A stretch of DNA of 7,535 bases. Origin: CAZULF01 sp964621215 (GTDB lineage: Bacteria; Pseudomonadota; Gammaproteobacteria; UBA1113). Numbering within the stretch: the first letter of the stretch is position 1; every line of letters starts with the position of its first letter. A program made the translations under genes and the position numbers. Location: the NCBI GenBank assembly GCA_964621215.1, contig CAZULF010000101.1, positions 1-7,535 on the forward strand, given 5' to 3'. The notes beneath the pieces were generated by a model. That model searched no databases. It saw nothing but the letters and a program-made list of their open reading frames with translations, and was not told the DNA's origin. This document shows positions 1-5,695 of this stretch, piece by piece.

Positions 1-122
1 TTGCCGGTTATTTTTAAATAACCAAATTGTGGTAATACGGTAATAAAGTGATTAGTTGTATCAATAGAAAATAATTCTATATCTTGTCGCATTAAAAACT
101 GTTGCAATTCGTTATTTATCAT
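1..122 (-). CDS. ygfZ: YgfZ-type folate-binding protein, N-terminal fragment
   Basis: This is a partial minus-strand reading frame that begins with ATG at 122-120 and runs off the left edge. About 40 residues are visible, starting MINNELQQFLMRQD and reaching PQFGYLKITG. The last part resembles the start of YgfZ proteins, where a short N-terminal segment leads into an 'I-T-G' strand. A good ribosome site (GGGGGA, plus-strand 130-135) sits 7 bases before the start. YgfZ belongs to the tetrahydrofolate-binding GcvT-like family and helps maintain iron-sulfur enzymes such as MiaB. Position supports the call strongly, because ygfZ next to and divergent from sdhE-ygfX is a familiar gammaproteobacterial arrangement. 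The diagnostic central motif of the family lies outside the window, so the identification rests on the N-terminus and the neighbours. Confidence 0.68.
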   Translation of the reverse strand, partial: MINNELQQFLMRQDIELFSIDTTNHFITVLPQFGYLKITG

Positions 123-148
123 GTAAAATTCCCCCACTTCTCATTATC

Positions 149-153
149 AAGGA
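149..153 (+). promoter_or_regulatory. Ribosome binding site setting the sdhE start
   Basis: AAGGA lies 5 bases before the ATG at 159. It favours this start over the in-frame ATG at 102, which would add 19 residues without family resemblance and would overlap ygfZ. A sigma-70 promoter for sdhE would have to lie inside the 5' end of ygfZ. The best candidate there (TTGTAT 56-61, 16 bases, TATATC 78-83) is weak. Confidence 0.65.
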
Positions 154-158
154 AAACC

Positions 159-428
159 ATGCAAAACACAAAAACCGATCGCATCTACTGGAGCTGTCGT
201 CGTGGTATGCTCGAGTTAGATCTCATCTTAATTCCATTTTATCAGCATAAATATTCACACTTATCGAAAGAACAACAGCAACAGTTTATCGATTTACTCG
301 CTTTTCCTGATATGGATCTTTATGCATGGTTAACAGGGCAGTGCGATCCCGATGATGCTGCGTTTCAACCCATAACCACTATGATACGCCATTATGCACA
401 GGATCCAACTCGACCTCGCGGTCTCTAA
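159..428 (+). CDS. sdhE: SdhE, succinate dehydrogenase assembly factor (YgfY family)
   Basis: SdhE is a small cytoplasmic protein that promotes covalent attachment of FAD to the flavoprotein subunits SdhA and FrdA. The 89-residue product matches the family in length and layout. The hallmark RGxxE motif is present as RGMLE (residues 15-19), inside the stretch W-S-C-R-R-G-M-L-E-L-D. It is followed by the helical core with L-L-x-x-x-D-x-D-L-x-x-W-L around residues 46-60, and it ends in RPRGL. The start at 159 was chosen for its AAGGA site and because residue 1 then aligns with E. coli SdhE. The gene diverges from ygfZ and its 3' end overlaps ygfX by 35 bases. Such an overlap is usual for this pair and suggests coupled translation. 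Confidence 0.93.
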   Translation: MQNTKTDRIYWSCRRGMLELDLILIPFYQHKYSHLSKEQQQQFIDLLAFPDMDLYAWLTGQCDPDDAAFQPITTMIRHYAQDPTRPRGL

Positions 429-840
429 CCGACTAGGGTGCTTATTAAACCTTCTTTATGGCGGTGCATGTTTAATTTTACTGATAGCGTCATTTCGAGC
501 TGATTGGGGCTGGGGTTGGAATATCCTCCCTCTAATTATCTGTATTCTTAGTTGGCTGTACCATCTTCAATTATATATTTTTCATACTCGGCCGCGGTCT
601 ATAATTAGCCTGACTTACCTAGAGGCTAGCGGGTTTTGGCAGTTACGCCAACGTAATGACAGGACCTTTTTGGCTAAGCTTTGCCCGGATAGTATTCTCA
701 CTTCTCAAATATCCTTGCTAAACTTTAAGCAAGATGATCGTTTTTTACACAGGCATGTGCTGATAGATCAGAAAACGATAATAAATGGCGATTACAGACA
801 ACTCCGTAAATGGTGGAGGTATCATGGCCAGACAAGCTGA
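394..840 (+). CDS. ygfX: YgfX (CptA) family inner-membrane protein
   Basis: This is a 148-residue protein with two predicted membrane helices, about residues 14-34 and 42-62, followed by a soluble cytoplasmic domain. The N-terminus has the family-like pattern D-L-x-V-S (residues 7-11). The C-terminal part has W-x-L-R-Q, then P-D-S, and ends with L-R-K-W-W-R, resembling the YgfX layout. In E. coli YgfX has been proposed as a toxin (CptA) that disturbs MreB and FtsZ, with SdhE as antitoxin, but that pairing has been disputed. The safer statement is a membrane protein linked to sdhE. It overlaps sdhE by 35 bases and the rpoE start by 17 bases, and no strong ribosome site of its own is visible, so translation probably depends on sdhE. 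Family assignment relies on position plus weak sequence pattern. Confidence 0.8.
   Translation: MHRIQLDLAVSNRLGCLLNLLYGGACLILLIASFRADWGWGWNILPLIICILSWLYHLQLYIFHTRPRSIISLTYLEASGFWQLRQRNDRTFLAKLCPDSILTSQISLLNFKQDDRFLHRHVLIDQKTIINGDYRQLRKWWRYHGQTS
815..820 (+). promoter_or_regulatory. Ribosome binding site setting the rpoE start
   Basis: GGAGGT sits 3 bases before ATG 824, inside the last codons of ygfX. It selects the 194-residue form over the upstream in-frame ATG at 785, which has no such site. The spacing is slightly short but the match is strong. Confidence 0.7.
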
Positions 841-1408
841 TCCATTTGACCCGCATGTATTAGTGCTTAAAGCTAAGCAGGGGGATATGCACGCTTTTGA
901 TTTATTAGTTCAACACTATGAACCGCAAGTGAAAAAACTAATTAATCGCTATGTTGATAATCCGACCGAAGTGAAGGATTTGAGCCAAGAAACTTTTATT
1001 AAAATGTTTAAATCGCTGAAGAATTTTCGCGGCGATAGCCAGCTTTATACTTGGTTATACCGTGTTGCGATTAATACTATAAAAAACTACCAAACTTATC
1101 AGGGACGGCACCCGTGCTCGACCGATTTTAGTCTAAATGATGAGGGTACAGATAACTTTTGGTTAAAGCATTTATTGAAAGAATCCGCCACACCAGAAAA
1201 TTTACTCCTTAGCGAAGAAACGGAAGCTTTATTACTGCAGACCATCAAAAATATGTCGGTCGATTTACGGTTAGCTTTGTTGTTACGCGATATAGAAGGT
1301 TGCTCCTATCGTGCTATTGCCGATCTCATGCATTGTCCAATAGGCACGGTTCGCTCCCGCATTTCCCGCGCCCGCACATTGGTGATGGATGCTTTGAACA
1401 CTGAATAG
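824..1408 (+). CDS. rpoE: RNA polymerase sigma factor RpoE (ECF sigma-E/AlgU type)
   Basis: This 194-residue protein closely parallels E. coli sigma-E. Region 2 covers about residues 22-91 and includes D-L-x-Q-E-x-F-I-K (52-60) and the -10 recognition stretch F-R-G-D-S-x-x-Y-T-W-L-Y-R (68-80), with A-x-N-T-x-K-N-Y after it. The linker carries P-E-N-L-x-L-S-E-E (124-132). Region 4, about residues 135-190, ends in a helix-turn-helix with C-P-I-G-T-V-R-S-R-I (171-180), which reads the -35 element. Sigma-E directs the response to misfolded outer-membrane proteins and is normally held by a membrane anti-sigma factor (RseA or MucA). None is encoded here. The gene overlaps ygfX by 17 bases and is followed after 20 bases by a small glycine-rich membrane protein. 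I saw no convincing sigma-E promoter (GAACTT-like) upstream. Confidence 0.95.
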   Translation: MARQADPFDPHVLVLKAKQGDMHAFDLLVQHYEPQVKKLINRYVDNPTEVKDLSQETFIKMFKSLKNFRGDSQLYTWLYRVAINTIKNYQTYQGRHPCSTDFSLNDEGTDNFWLKHLLKESATPENLLLSEETEALLLQTIKNMSVDLRLALLLRDIEGCSYRAIADLMHCPIGTVRSRISRARTLVMDALNTE

Positions 1409-1428
1409 TAGTTACGAGGAATCAGATC

Positions 1429-1647
1429 ATGAGTGTAACTTTTTTCAAAAATGCGAATGATTCTGTTGATCCAGCTAAATGTGCTCAATTAGGTGCTGCA
1501 ATTGGCAGTCTAGTTGGTACTTTAATAGGTACGCCTTTTCTCGCCGCCGCGGCCGGTGGTTTGGTGGGACGTTTCTTAGGGTATGTCGTAAAAGAGCTTG
1601 GTGCTGATAATAGCAATGTTCCGAGGGTATCCGCTCCAACGATTTAA
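1429..1647 (+). CDS. Glycine-zipper small membrane protein, unknown function
   Basis: This is a 72-residue protein with a good ribosome site (GAGGA 1416-1420, 8 bases before ATG). After a polar N-terminus (1-20) it has glycines at 22, 26, 30 and 34, an exact GxxxGxxxGxxxG zipper, then P36 and an alanine run (39-42). A second arm follows with G43, G44, G47 and G51. The two arms would make a helical hairpin of about 35 hydrophobic residues, followed by a polar tail (58-72). There is no signal peptide or lipobox. Similar glycine zippers occur in Rick_17kDa/SlyB-type envelope proteins, in two-peptide bacteriocins and in other pore-forming or oligomeric membrane peptides. It starts 20 bases after rpoE and is probably co-transcribed with it. 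A role in sigma-E signalling or envelope stress is a guess from position. I do not recognise a named family. Confidence 0.78.
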   Translation: MSVTFFKNANDSVDPAKCAQLGAAIGSLVGTLIGTPFLAAAAGGLVGRFLGYVVKELGADNSNVPRVSAPTI

Positions 1648-1675
1648 TAAAAATCAGAACTTTCGCAGGTGAGAG

Positions 1676-1707
1676 GTTGTCATGCCAGCGCAGGCTGGCA
1701 TGACAAC
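1676..1707. repeat. Perfect 14-bp palindrome between convergent genes (REP-like hairpin)
   Basis: The arms GTTGTCATGCCAGC (1676-1689) and GCTGGCATGACAAC (1694-1707) pair perfectly around the 4-base loop GCAG. A 14-bp perfect stem is far beyond chance here. The element begins 28 bases after the glycine-zipper gene and its right arm ends one base from the stop codon of the convergent gene. There is no T-run directly after it on either strand, so it is not a textbook intrinsic terminator, although it could still terminate or stabilise both transcripts. The TGTCATnCC...GGnATGACA shape recalls short palindromic repeats scattered between genes in many proteobacteria. Family membership is from memory. 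Confidence 0.8.
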
Positions 1708-1708
1708 G

Positions 1709-2116
1709 TTACACTTCGTGAATTTCATAACTACAGTAATAATGCGGATTGTCATGTCCGATCTGTTTTAGACGAAAAGTGACAATCGCACTTTTCAATA
1801 CCGGTAAATAGCTTTCAAGACAATTAGTGACATATTTATTATTTTCATCAAACAACTCAAAATATTCTAAATAGTAATCACCCAGATTTGTGCGCGGTTC
1901 GTCAGCTGCCATTTTTTGTGCGTGAGCAGGAATGAAAGGTGTTGGCGGTTGAATGGGTATGTTCCAGTTGGTGATACCATTTTGGTCATAGGTGATAGTG
2001 GCGGTAGGGCGCAAGTTTTTATCAGTATCATTAGTAAATTGTAACTGAACCTCAATGGCAAAGGCTGGTGAGCTGAATAAAATTCCGGCAATGGCAAGAG
2101 AGCAAAGATTTTTCAT
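1709..2116 (-). CDS. Small exported protein of unknown function
   Basis: The 135-residue product begins with a clear Sec signal peptide: a K at position 2, a hydrophobic core over residues 4-16 and a cleavage motif A18-F19-A20 before I21. The mature part of about 115 residues is rich in alternating polar and hydrophobic residues (V-Q-L-Q-F; T-A-T-I-T-Y; I-V-T-F-R-L), which suggests a beta-sandwich fold. It has a proline-rich loop near residues 54-63. Two cysteines, C99 and C128, could form a disulfide in the periplasm. The start is supported by AAGGA (plus-strand 2123-2127) 6 bases upstream and by a promoter at 2183-2210. It is a single gene, convergent with the rpoE unit and divergent from lepA. 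I do not recognise a family. It could be periplasmic, surface-exposed or secreted. Confidence 0.82.
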   Translation of the reverse strand: MKNLCSLAIAGILFSSPAFAIEVQLQFTNDTDKNLRPTATITYDQNGITNWNIPIQPPTPFIPAHAQKMAADEPRTNLGDYYLEYFELFDENNKYVTNCLESYLPVLKSAIVTFRLKQIGHDNPHYYCSYEIHEV

Positions 2117-2151
2117 GGTATGTCCTTAATGTCATGGATTAGGATTGCTGC

Positions 2152-2171
2152 TTTATTCTTTCTAGAATAAA
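2152..2171. repeat. AT-rich inverted repeat near the minus-strand transcription start
   Basis: TTTATTCT (2152-2159) and AGAATAAA (2164-2171) pair around the loop TTCT. It lies just downstream of the minus-strand -10 box, so it would fold near the 5' end of the exported-protein transcript or could act as an operator. An 8-bp AT-only dyad could also arise by chance in DNA of this composition. Confidence 0.4.
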
Positions 2172-2182
2172 ACATAAATGCA

Positions 2183-2210
2183 ATTATATTTATAAAAATA
2201 AAACATTCAA
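2183..2210 (-). promoter_or_regulatory. Sigma-70 type promoter for the exported protein
   Basis: On the minus strand TTGAAT (plus 2205-2210) is followed after 16 bases by a perfect TATAAT (plus 2183-2188). Transcription would begin near 2176, giving a leader of about 60 bases before ATG 2116. The surroundings are very AT-rich, so such matches arise easily, but position and spacing fit well. Confidence 0.55.
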
Positions 2211-2267
2211 GACATAAATTAAAAAATATTGTTATTCCCAACTAAGATCCTATTACCCACGAATCCA

Positions 2268-2296
2268 TATACAAACTCCCCCTAATACGGTAGAAT
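2268..2296 (+). promoter_or_regulatory. Sigma-70 type promoter for lepA
   Basis: TATACA (2268-2273, four of six to TTGACA) and TAGAAT (2291-2296, five of six to TATAAT) are separated by 17 bases. The start would be near 2303, leaving a leader of about 30 bases. It makes lepA the first gene of its own unit. The 217-base region 2117-2333 holds this promoter and the divergent one, and I see no gene in it. Confidence 0.5.
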
Positions 2297-2333
2297 TCAG
2301 GCTCATTTTTATTACCTTAAACAAAAGTAACTC

Positions 2334-4130
2334 ATGGATCATATTCGAAATTTTTCTATTATTGCCCACATTGACCACGGCAAATCGACCCTGGCGGATC
2401 GTTTTATTCAACGATGCGGTGGATTATCTGAACGCGAAATGGCAGAGCAAGTGCTTGATTCTATGGACATTGAGCGCGAACGCGGCATTACCATTAAAGC
2501 CCAAAGCGTAACATTGCATTACAAAGCCAAAGATGGTCGCGATTATTTGCTTAATTTCATCGACACACCGGGTCACGTGGATTTTTCTTATGAAGTCTCA
2601 CGCTCATTATCCGCCTGTGAGGGTGCATTATTAGTGGTGGATGCGGCGCAGGGTGTTGAAGCTCAAACTGTGGCGGTGTGTTACACCGCCTTGGAACAAG
2701 GTCTGGAAGTTTTACCCGTATTAAATAAAATCGATCTACCTCAAGCGGAGCCAGATCGCGTTATCAATGAAATTGAAGAAATCATCGGTATTCCAGCACA
2801 AAACGCTATCAGAGTGAGCGCCAAAAGCGGTTTAGGAATTGATGAACTACTCGAACATCTCGTTGCCAACATACCACCACCACAAGGTGATCCAGAAGCG
2901 CCATTACAAGCGTTAATTATCGACTCTTGGTTTGATAGTTATTTAGGTGTAGTGTCGTTAGTGCGGGTTAAGCAAGGCACATTACGCCTGCGCGAAAAAA
3001 TTCAAGTGATGTCAACCGGACGCAATTATGAAGCCAGTAAAATTGGTATTTTCACACCTAAAGCCACCGATACCGGTATTTTACGTGCCGGCGAAGTTGG
3101 ATTTGTGGTTGCTAATATTAAAGATATTGATGGTGCGCCTGTCGGTGATACCTTGACACATGCACAACGTCCAGCTGCAGAAGCGTTGCCAGGATTCCAA
3201 AAGATTCAGCCTAAAGTCTATGCCGGATTATTTCCTATTAGCGCGGAAGATTATGAACAATTTCGCGATGCGCTCGCTAAATTAAAATTAAATGATGCGG
3301 CTTTATTTTACGAGCCAGAATCATCTGAAGCGTTAGGCTTTGGTTTCCGATGCGGTTTTCTTGGTATGTTGCATATGGAAATCGTGCAAGAACGTTTAGA
3401 ACGTGAATATGATTTAGATTTAATTACCACGGCACCGACGGTAATCTATGAAATATTGACAGTAAAGGGCGAAGTGCAACATATTGATAATCCCTCGAAA
3501 TTACCTCCACCGAATATTATTGATGAAATTCGTGAACCTATCGTGCAAGCAAATATTTTAGTACCGCAAGATTATGTGGGCTCGGTGATGACGCTGTCGA
3601 CTGAGAAACGTGGTGTGCAAACTAAGATGCTTTATTTAGGCAGCCAAGTGTCGATGGTTTATGAAATCCCCATGAGCGAAGTGGTGTTAGATTTCTTCGA
3701 CCGATTAAAATCCGTGAGTCGTGGTTATGCGTCGTTAGATTATGCATTTTTACGCTTTCAGGTCGCAAAATTAGTGAAGCTGGATGTCTTAATCAATAAT
3801 GAAAAAGTTGATGCTTTGTCGATTATCGTGCATCGCGATAACGCAGCTTATCGTGGCCGACAATTAGTTGAAAGAATGCGAGAATTGATTCCACGACAAA
3901 TGTTTGATGTGGCAATTCAAGCAGCGATTGGCGGCCAGATTATCGCGCGAGAAACCGTCAAAGCTTTACGTAAGAATGTAACAGCAAAATGTTATGGGGG
4001 TGATATTTCCCGTAAACGTAAATTGCTAGAGAAACAGAAAGAAGGCAAAAAACGCATGAAGCAAGTCGGGCGAGTTGAAATCCCGCAAGAAGCGTTTTTG
4101 GCCGTGTTACAAGTAGATCAGAAAAAATAG
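2334..4130 (+). CDS. lepA: LepA (elongation factor 4), translational GTPase
   Basis: LepA is a ribosome-bound GTPase related to EF-G. It has been described as a back-translocase, and work in E. coli also links it to initiation and 30S assembly. The 598-residue product is full length (E. coli has 599). The G domain is complete: A-H-I-D-H-G-K-S-T (11-19), R-G-I-T-I-K (50-55), D-T-P-G-H (77-81), N-K-I-D (131-134) and S-A-K (162-164). Domain II, the EF-G-like domains and the LepA-specific C-terminal domain follow. The C-terminal domain contains A-K-C-Y-G-G-D-I-S-R-K-R-K-L-L and K-K-R-M-K. The start matches the family N-terminus exactly, but only a weak purine stretch (AAAAG near 2323-2327) precedes it. 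The stop is 5 bases before a GC-rich hairpin, with lepB downstream. Confidence 0.98.
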   Translation: MDHIRNFSIIAHIDHGKSTLADRFIQRCGGLSEREMAEQVLDSMDIERERGITIKAQSVTLHYKAKDGRDYLLNFIDTPGHVDFSYEVSRSLSACEGALLVVDAAQGVEAQTVAVCYTALEQGLEVLPVLNKIDLPQAEPDRVINEIEEIIGIPAQNAIRVSAKSGLGIDELLEHLVANIPPPQGDPEAPLQALIIDSWFDSYLGVVSLVRVKQGTLRLREKIQVMSTGRNYEASKIGIFTPKATDTGILRAGEVGFVVANIKDIDGAPVGDTLTHAQRPAAEALPGFQKIQPKVYAGLFPISAEDYEQFRDALAKLKLNDAALFYEPESSEALGFGFRCGFLGMLHMEIVQERLEREYDLDLITTAPTVIYEILTVKGEVQHIDNPSKLPPPNIIDEIREPIVQANILVPQDYVGSVMTLSTEKRGVQTKMLYLGSQVSMVYEIPMSEVVLDFFDRLKSVSRGYASLDYAFLRFQVAKLVKLDVLINNEKVDALSIIVHRDNAAYRGRQLVERMRELIPRQMFDVAIQAAIGGQIIARETVKALRKNVTAKCYGGDISRKRKLLEKQKEGKKRMKQVGRVEIPQEAFLAVLQVDQKK

Positions 4131-4135
4131 CAGTC

Positions 4136-4158
4136 GTCCCGCGGCTTGTCCGCGGGAT
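4136..4158 (+). repeat. GC-rich hairpin in the lepA-lepB gap (REP-like)
   Basis: TCCCGCGG (4137-4144) pairs with CCGCGGGA (4150-4157) around the loop CTTGT, and a G-T wobble at 4136/4158 extends the stem. The sequence is markedly GC-rich against its surroundings. It starts 6 bases after the lepA stop and has no T-run behind it, so it more likely protects the 3' end or partly attenuates than terminates. The form resembles dispersed intergenic palindromes of the type GTCxTCCCGCGnnttGnnCGCGGGATCC seen in several intracellular proteobacteria. That comparison is from memory. Confidence 0.7.
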
Positions 4159-4202
4159 CCAGAATACGCCGAGAGTGTTGGCGAAGTGGTTACAAACTTT
4201 AT

Positions 4203-4207
4203 TAGGA
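4203..4207 (+). promoter_or_regulatory. Ribosome binding site setting the lepB start
   Basis: TAGGA lies 8 bases before ATG 4216. This favours 4216 over the in-frame GTG at 4186, which lacks a ribosome site and would place ten polar residues before the first membrane helix. Confidence 0.6.
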
Positions 4208-4215
4208 TTGAAAAA

Positions 4216-4986
4216 ATGAACATGAATTTCCCGTTAATTTTAACCTTAATCACATTGTTTAGCGGCCTTATCGCTTTACTCGATGTACTCTTTTTTGCGA
4301 AACAACGTAAGAAAAAAAATATCGAGAAACCCAATGTCATTATCGAATATTCGAAATCATTTTTTCCTGTATTTTTAATCGTTTTAGTTATCCGCTCTTT
4401 CATCGTTCAACCATTTCATGTCCCTACCGGTTCATTGGAGCCCACGGTATTACCCGGTGAATTATTAGCGGTCAATCAATTTGATTATGGTTTGCGACTA
4501 CCAGTTGTGAATACCAAAGTAGTTAAAATGGGTGAACCTAAAATCGGAGATATTGTCGTTTTTCGTTGGCCAACTGATACGCGTATTGATTTTGTTAAAC
4601 GGGTAGTGGGTGTTCCCGGAGACCATATCGTTTATAAAGACAAAGTCTTGTACGTAAATGATAAAGAGGCTAAACAAACATTGATGGGTGAAGGCGTCGA
4701 TATCGAACCTACAGGTAATTTAAACGTGCAAAAATACGAAGAAGATCTAAACGGTGTTAAGCACGATATATTGATCAATCCTCAACGTCCAGGCGAAGAT
4801 TTTGATATTACCGTACCAGCAGATACCTATTTTATGATGGGAGATAATCGTGATAACAGTAACGATAGTCGTTATTGGGGCCCAGTGCCGGAATCTAATT
4901 TAATAGGAAAGGCCTTTTTCATTTGGATGAGTTGGGATAGTCAAACACATGGCATCCGTTGGAAACGCATCGGCACTACGTTATAA
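4216..4986 (+). CDS. lepB: Signal peptidase I (leader peptidase)
   Basis: LepB is the inner-membrane serine protease that removes signal peptides from exported preproteins; its active site faces the periplasm. The 256-residue protein has two N-terminal membrane helices (about 7-27 and 49-65) with a lysine-rich cytoplasmic loop between them (K29-K38). The nucleophile region is P-T-G-S-L-E-P-T, with Ser73. The family norm is S-G-S-M, so Met is replaced by Leu. The general base Lys128 lies in K-R-V-V-G-V-P-G-D (128-136). The structural box G-D-N-R-D-N-S-N-D-S-R-Y-W-G is at 209-222. All catalytic parts are present, so it should be active. A GTG at 4186 is an alternative start. The gene sits between lepA and rnc, the standard order; 16 bases separate it from rnc. 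Confidence 0.97.
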   Translation: MNMNFPLILTLITLFSGLIALLDVLFFAKQRKKKNIEKPNVIIEYSKSFFPVFLIVLVIRSFIVQPFHVPTGSLEPTVLPGELLAVNQFDYGLRLPVVNTKVVKMGEPKIGDIVVFRWPTDTRIDFVKRVVGVPGDHIVYKDKVLYVNDKEAKQTLMGEGVDIEPTGNLNVQKYEEDLNGVKHDILINPQRPGEDFDITVPADTYFMMGDNRDNSNDSRYWGPVPESNLIGKAFFIWMSWDSQTHGIRWKRIGTTL

Positions 4987-5002
4987 GTGAATAGAGGTAT
5001 TT

Positions 5003-5695
5003 GTGAAAAAATCACACGCAGCATTATATAAAAATTTAGGATATACCTTTAATGATGAAAGCTTATTAGTTTCTGCACTAACGCATCGTAGCGTCCCCAA
5101 AAACAATAATGAGCGATTAGAATTTTTGGGTGATTCTATAGTTAACTTCATTGCCGCTGAATTAGTTTACCACCAATTTAAACATGCACATGAAGGTGAG
5201 CTGAGTCGGCTACGCACTATGCTAGTTCGTGGTGAAGCTTTAGCAGATTTAGCTAAGCAATTACATGTTGGTGAACATTTATATTTAGGCGCCGGTGAAT
5301 TGCGATCAGGTGGTTTTCGTCGAGAATCTATTTTAGCCGATGCAATGGAAGCTATCATTGCAGCTATTTACCTTGATGGTGGCATAGATATTTGTAAGCA
5401 ATGTGTGGCTCAATGGTTTGGATCTCTACTAGAAAATATGGCTATAACTAGCGATATGAAAGATCCAAAAACACGATTACAGGAATATTTACAATCGCAT
5501 GCTATTGCATTACCGGTTTACCAAGTAGTGGATATCGAAGGGTTGGCGCATGAACAAATATTTAAGATTGAATGCTACATTCCCAGCCTCGATCGTAAAT
5601 CGGTCGGTAAAGGCACTAATCGACGTCGAGCTGAACAACAAGCAGCTGAAAATATGCTAACTGCAATAAAACAAGATGAGCGGAAAAAATCATGA
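5003..5695 (+). CDS. rnc: Ribonuclease III
   Basis: RNase III is a dimeric double-strand-specific endoribonuclease that processes the 30S rRNA precursor and many mRNA or antisense duplexes. The 230-residue protein has the catalytic domain with the signature N-E-R-L-E-F-L-G-D-S (36-45), supplying E37, E40 and D44. The second metal-binding pair, D113 and E116, lies in E-S-I-L-A-D-A-M-E-A. A double-stranded RNA-binding domain covers about 154-224, from D-P-K-T-R-L-Q-E-Y to R-R-R-A-E-Q-Q-A-A. Length and layout match E. coli (226 residues). The start is GTG, with AGAGG (4993-4997) 5 bases upstream. The TGA stop overlaps the era start (ATGA), so the two are almost certainly translationally coupled. 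Confidence 0.98.
   Translation: MKKSHAALYKNLGYTFNDESLLVSALTHRSVPKNNNERLEFLGDSIVNFIAAELVYHQFKHAHEGELSRLRTMLVRGEALADLAKQLHVGEHLYLGAGELRSGGFRRESILADAMEAIIAAIYLDGGIDICKQCVAQWFGSLLENMAITSDMKDPKTRLQEYLQSHAIALPVYQVVDIEGLAHEQIFKIECYIPSLDRKSVGKGTNRRRAEQQAAENMLTAIKQDERKKS

Noticed and set aside
6..23. GGTTATTT/AAATAACC inverted repeat inside ygfZ
   Set aside because: An AT-rich 8-bp dyad is expected by chance in a window this size, and it is within coding sequence.
394..840. sdhE-ygfX as a new toxin-antitoxin system
   Set aside because: The toxin-antitoxin reading of this pair has been proposed before and disputed; SdhE has a clear role in flavinylation, so nothing new is shown by this sequence.
1657..1684. 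GAACTT followed about 16 bases later by GTCAT, like a sigma-E promoter
   Set aside because: The -10 part is poor and lies inside the 14-bp palindrome, and no plus-strand gene follows until lepA, more than 600 bases away.
4279..4320. T6 and A8 homopolymer runs in lepB, possible frameshift or slippage site
   Set aside because: The frame is intact and the residues fit the cytoplasmic lysine-rich loop; such runs are ordinary in AT-rich genes.
4107..4403. Minus-strand open frame of 98 codons over the lepA-lepB junction
   Set aside because: It lies antisense to lepB, crosses the repeat hairpin and has no family resemblance; it is a shadow of the real gene.
4285..4450. LepB nucleophile region reading T-G-S-L instead of S-G-S-M
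   Set aside because: The catalytic serine and lysine are kept, and I recall Leu at this place in other gammaproteobacterial signal peptidases, so it is a mild variant rather than a defect.
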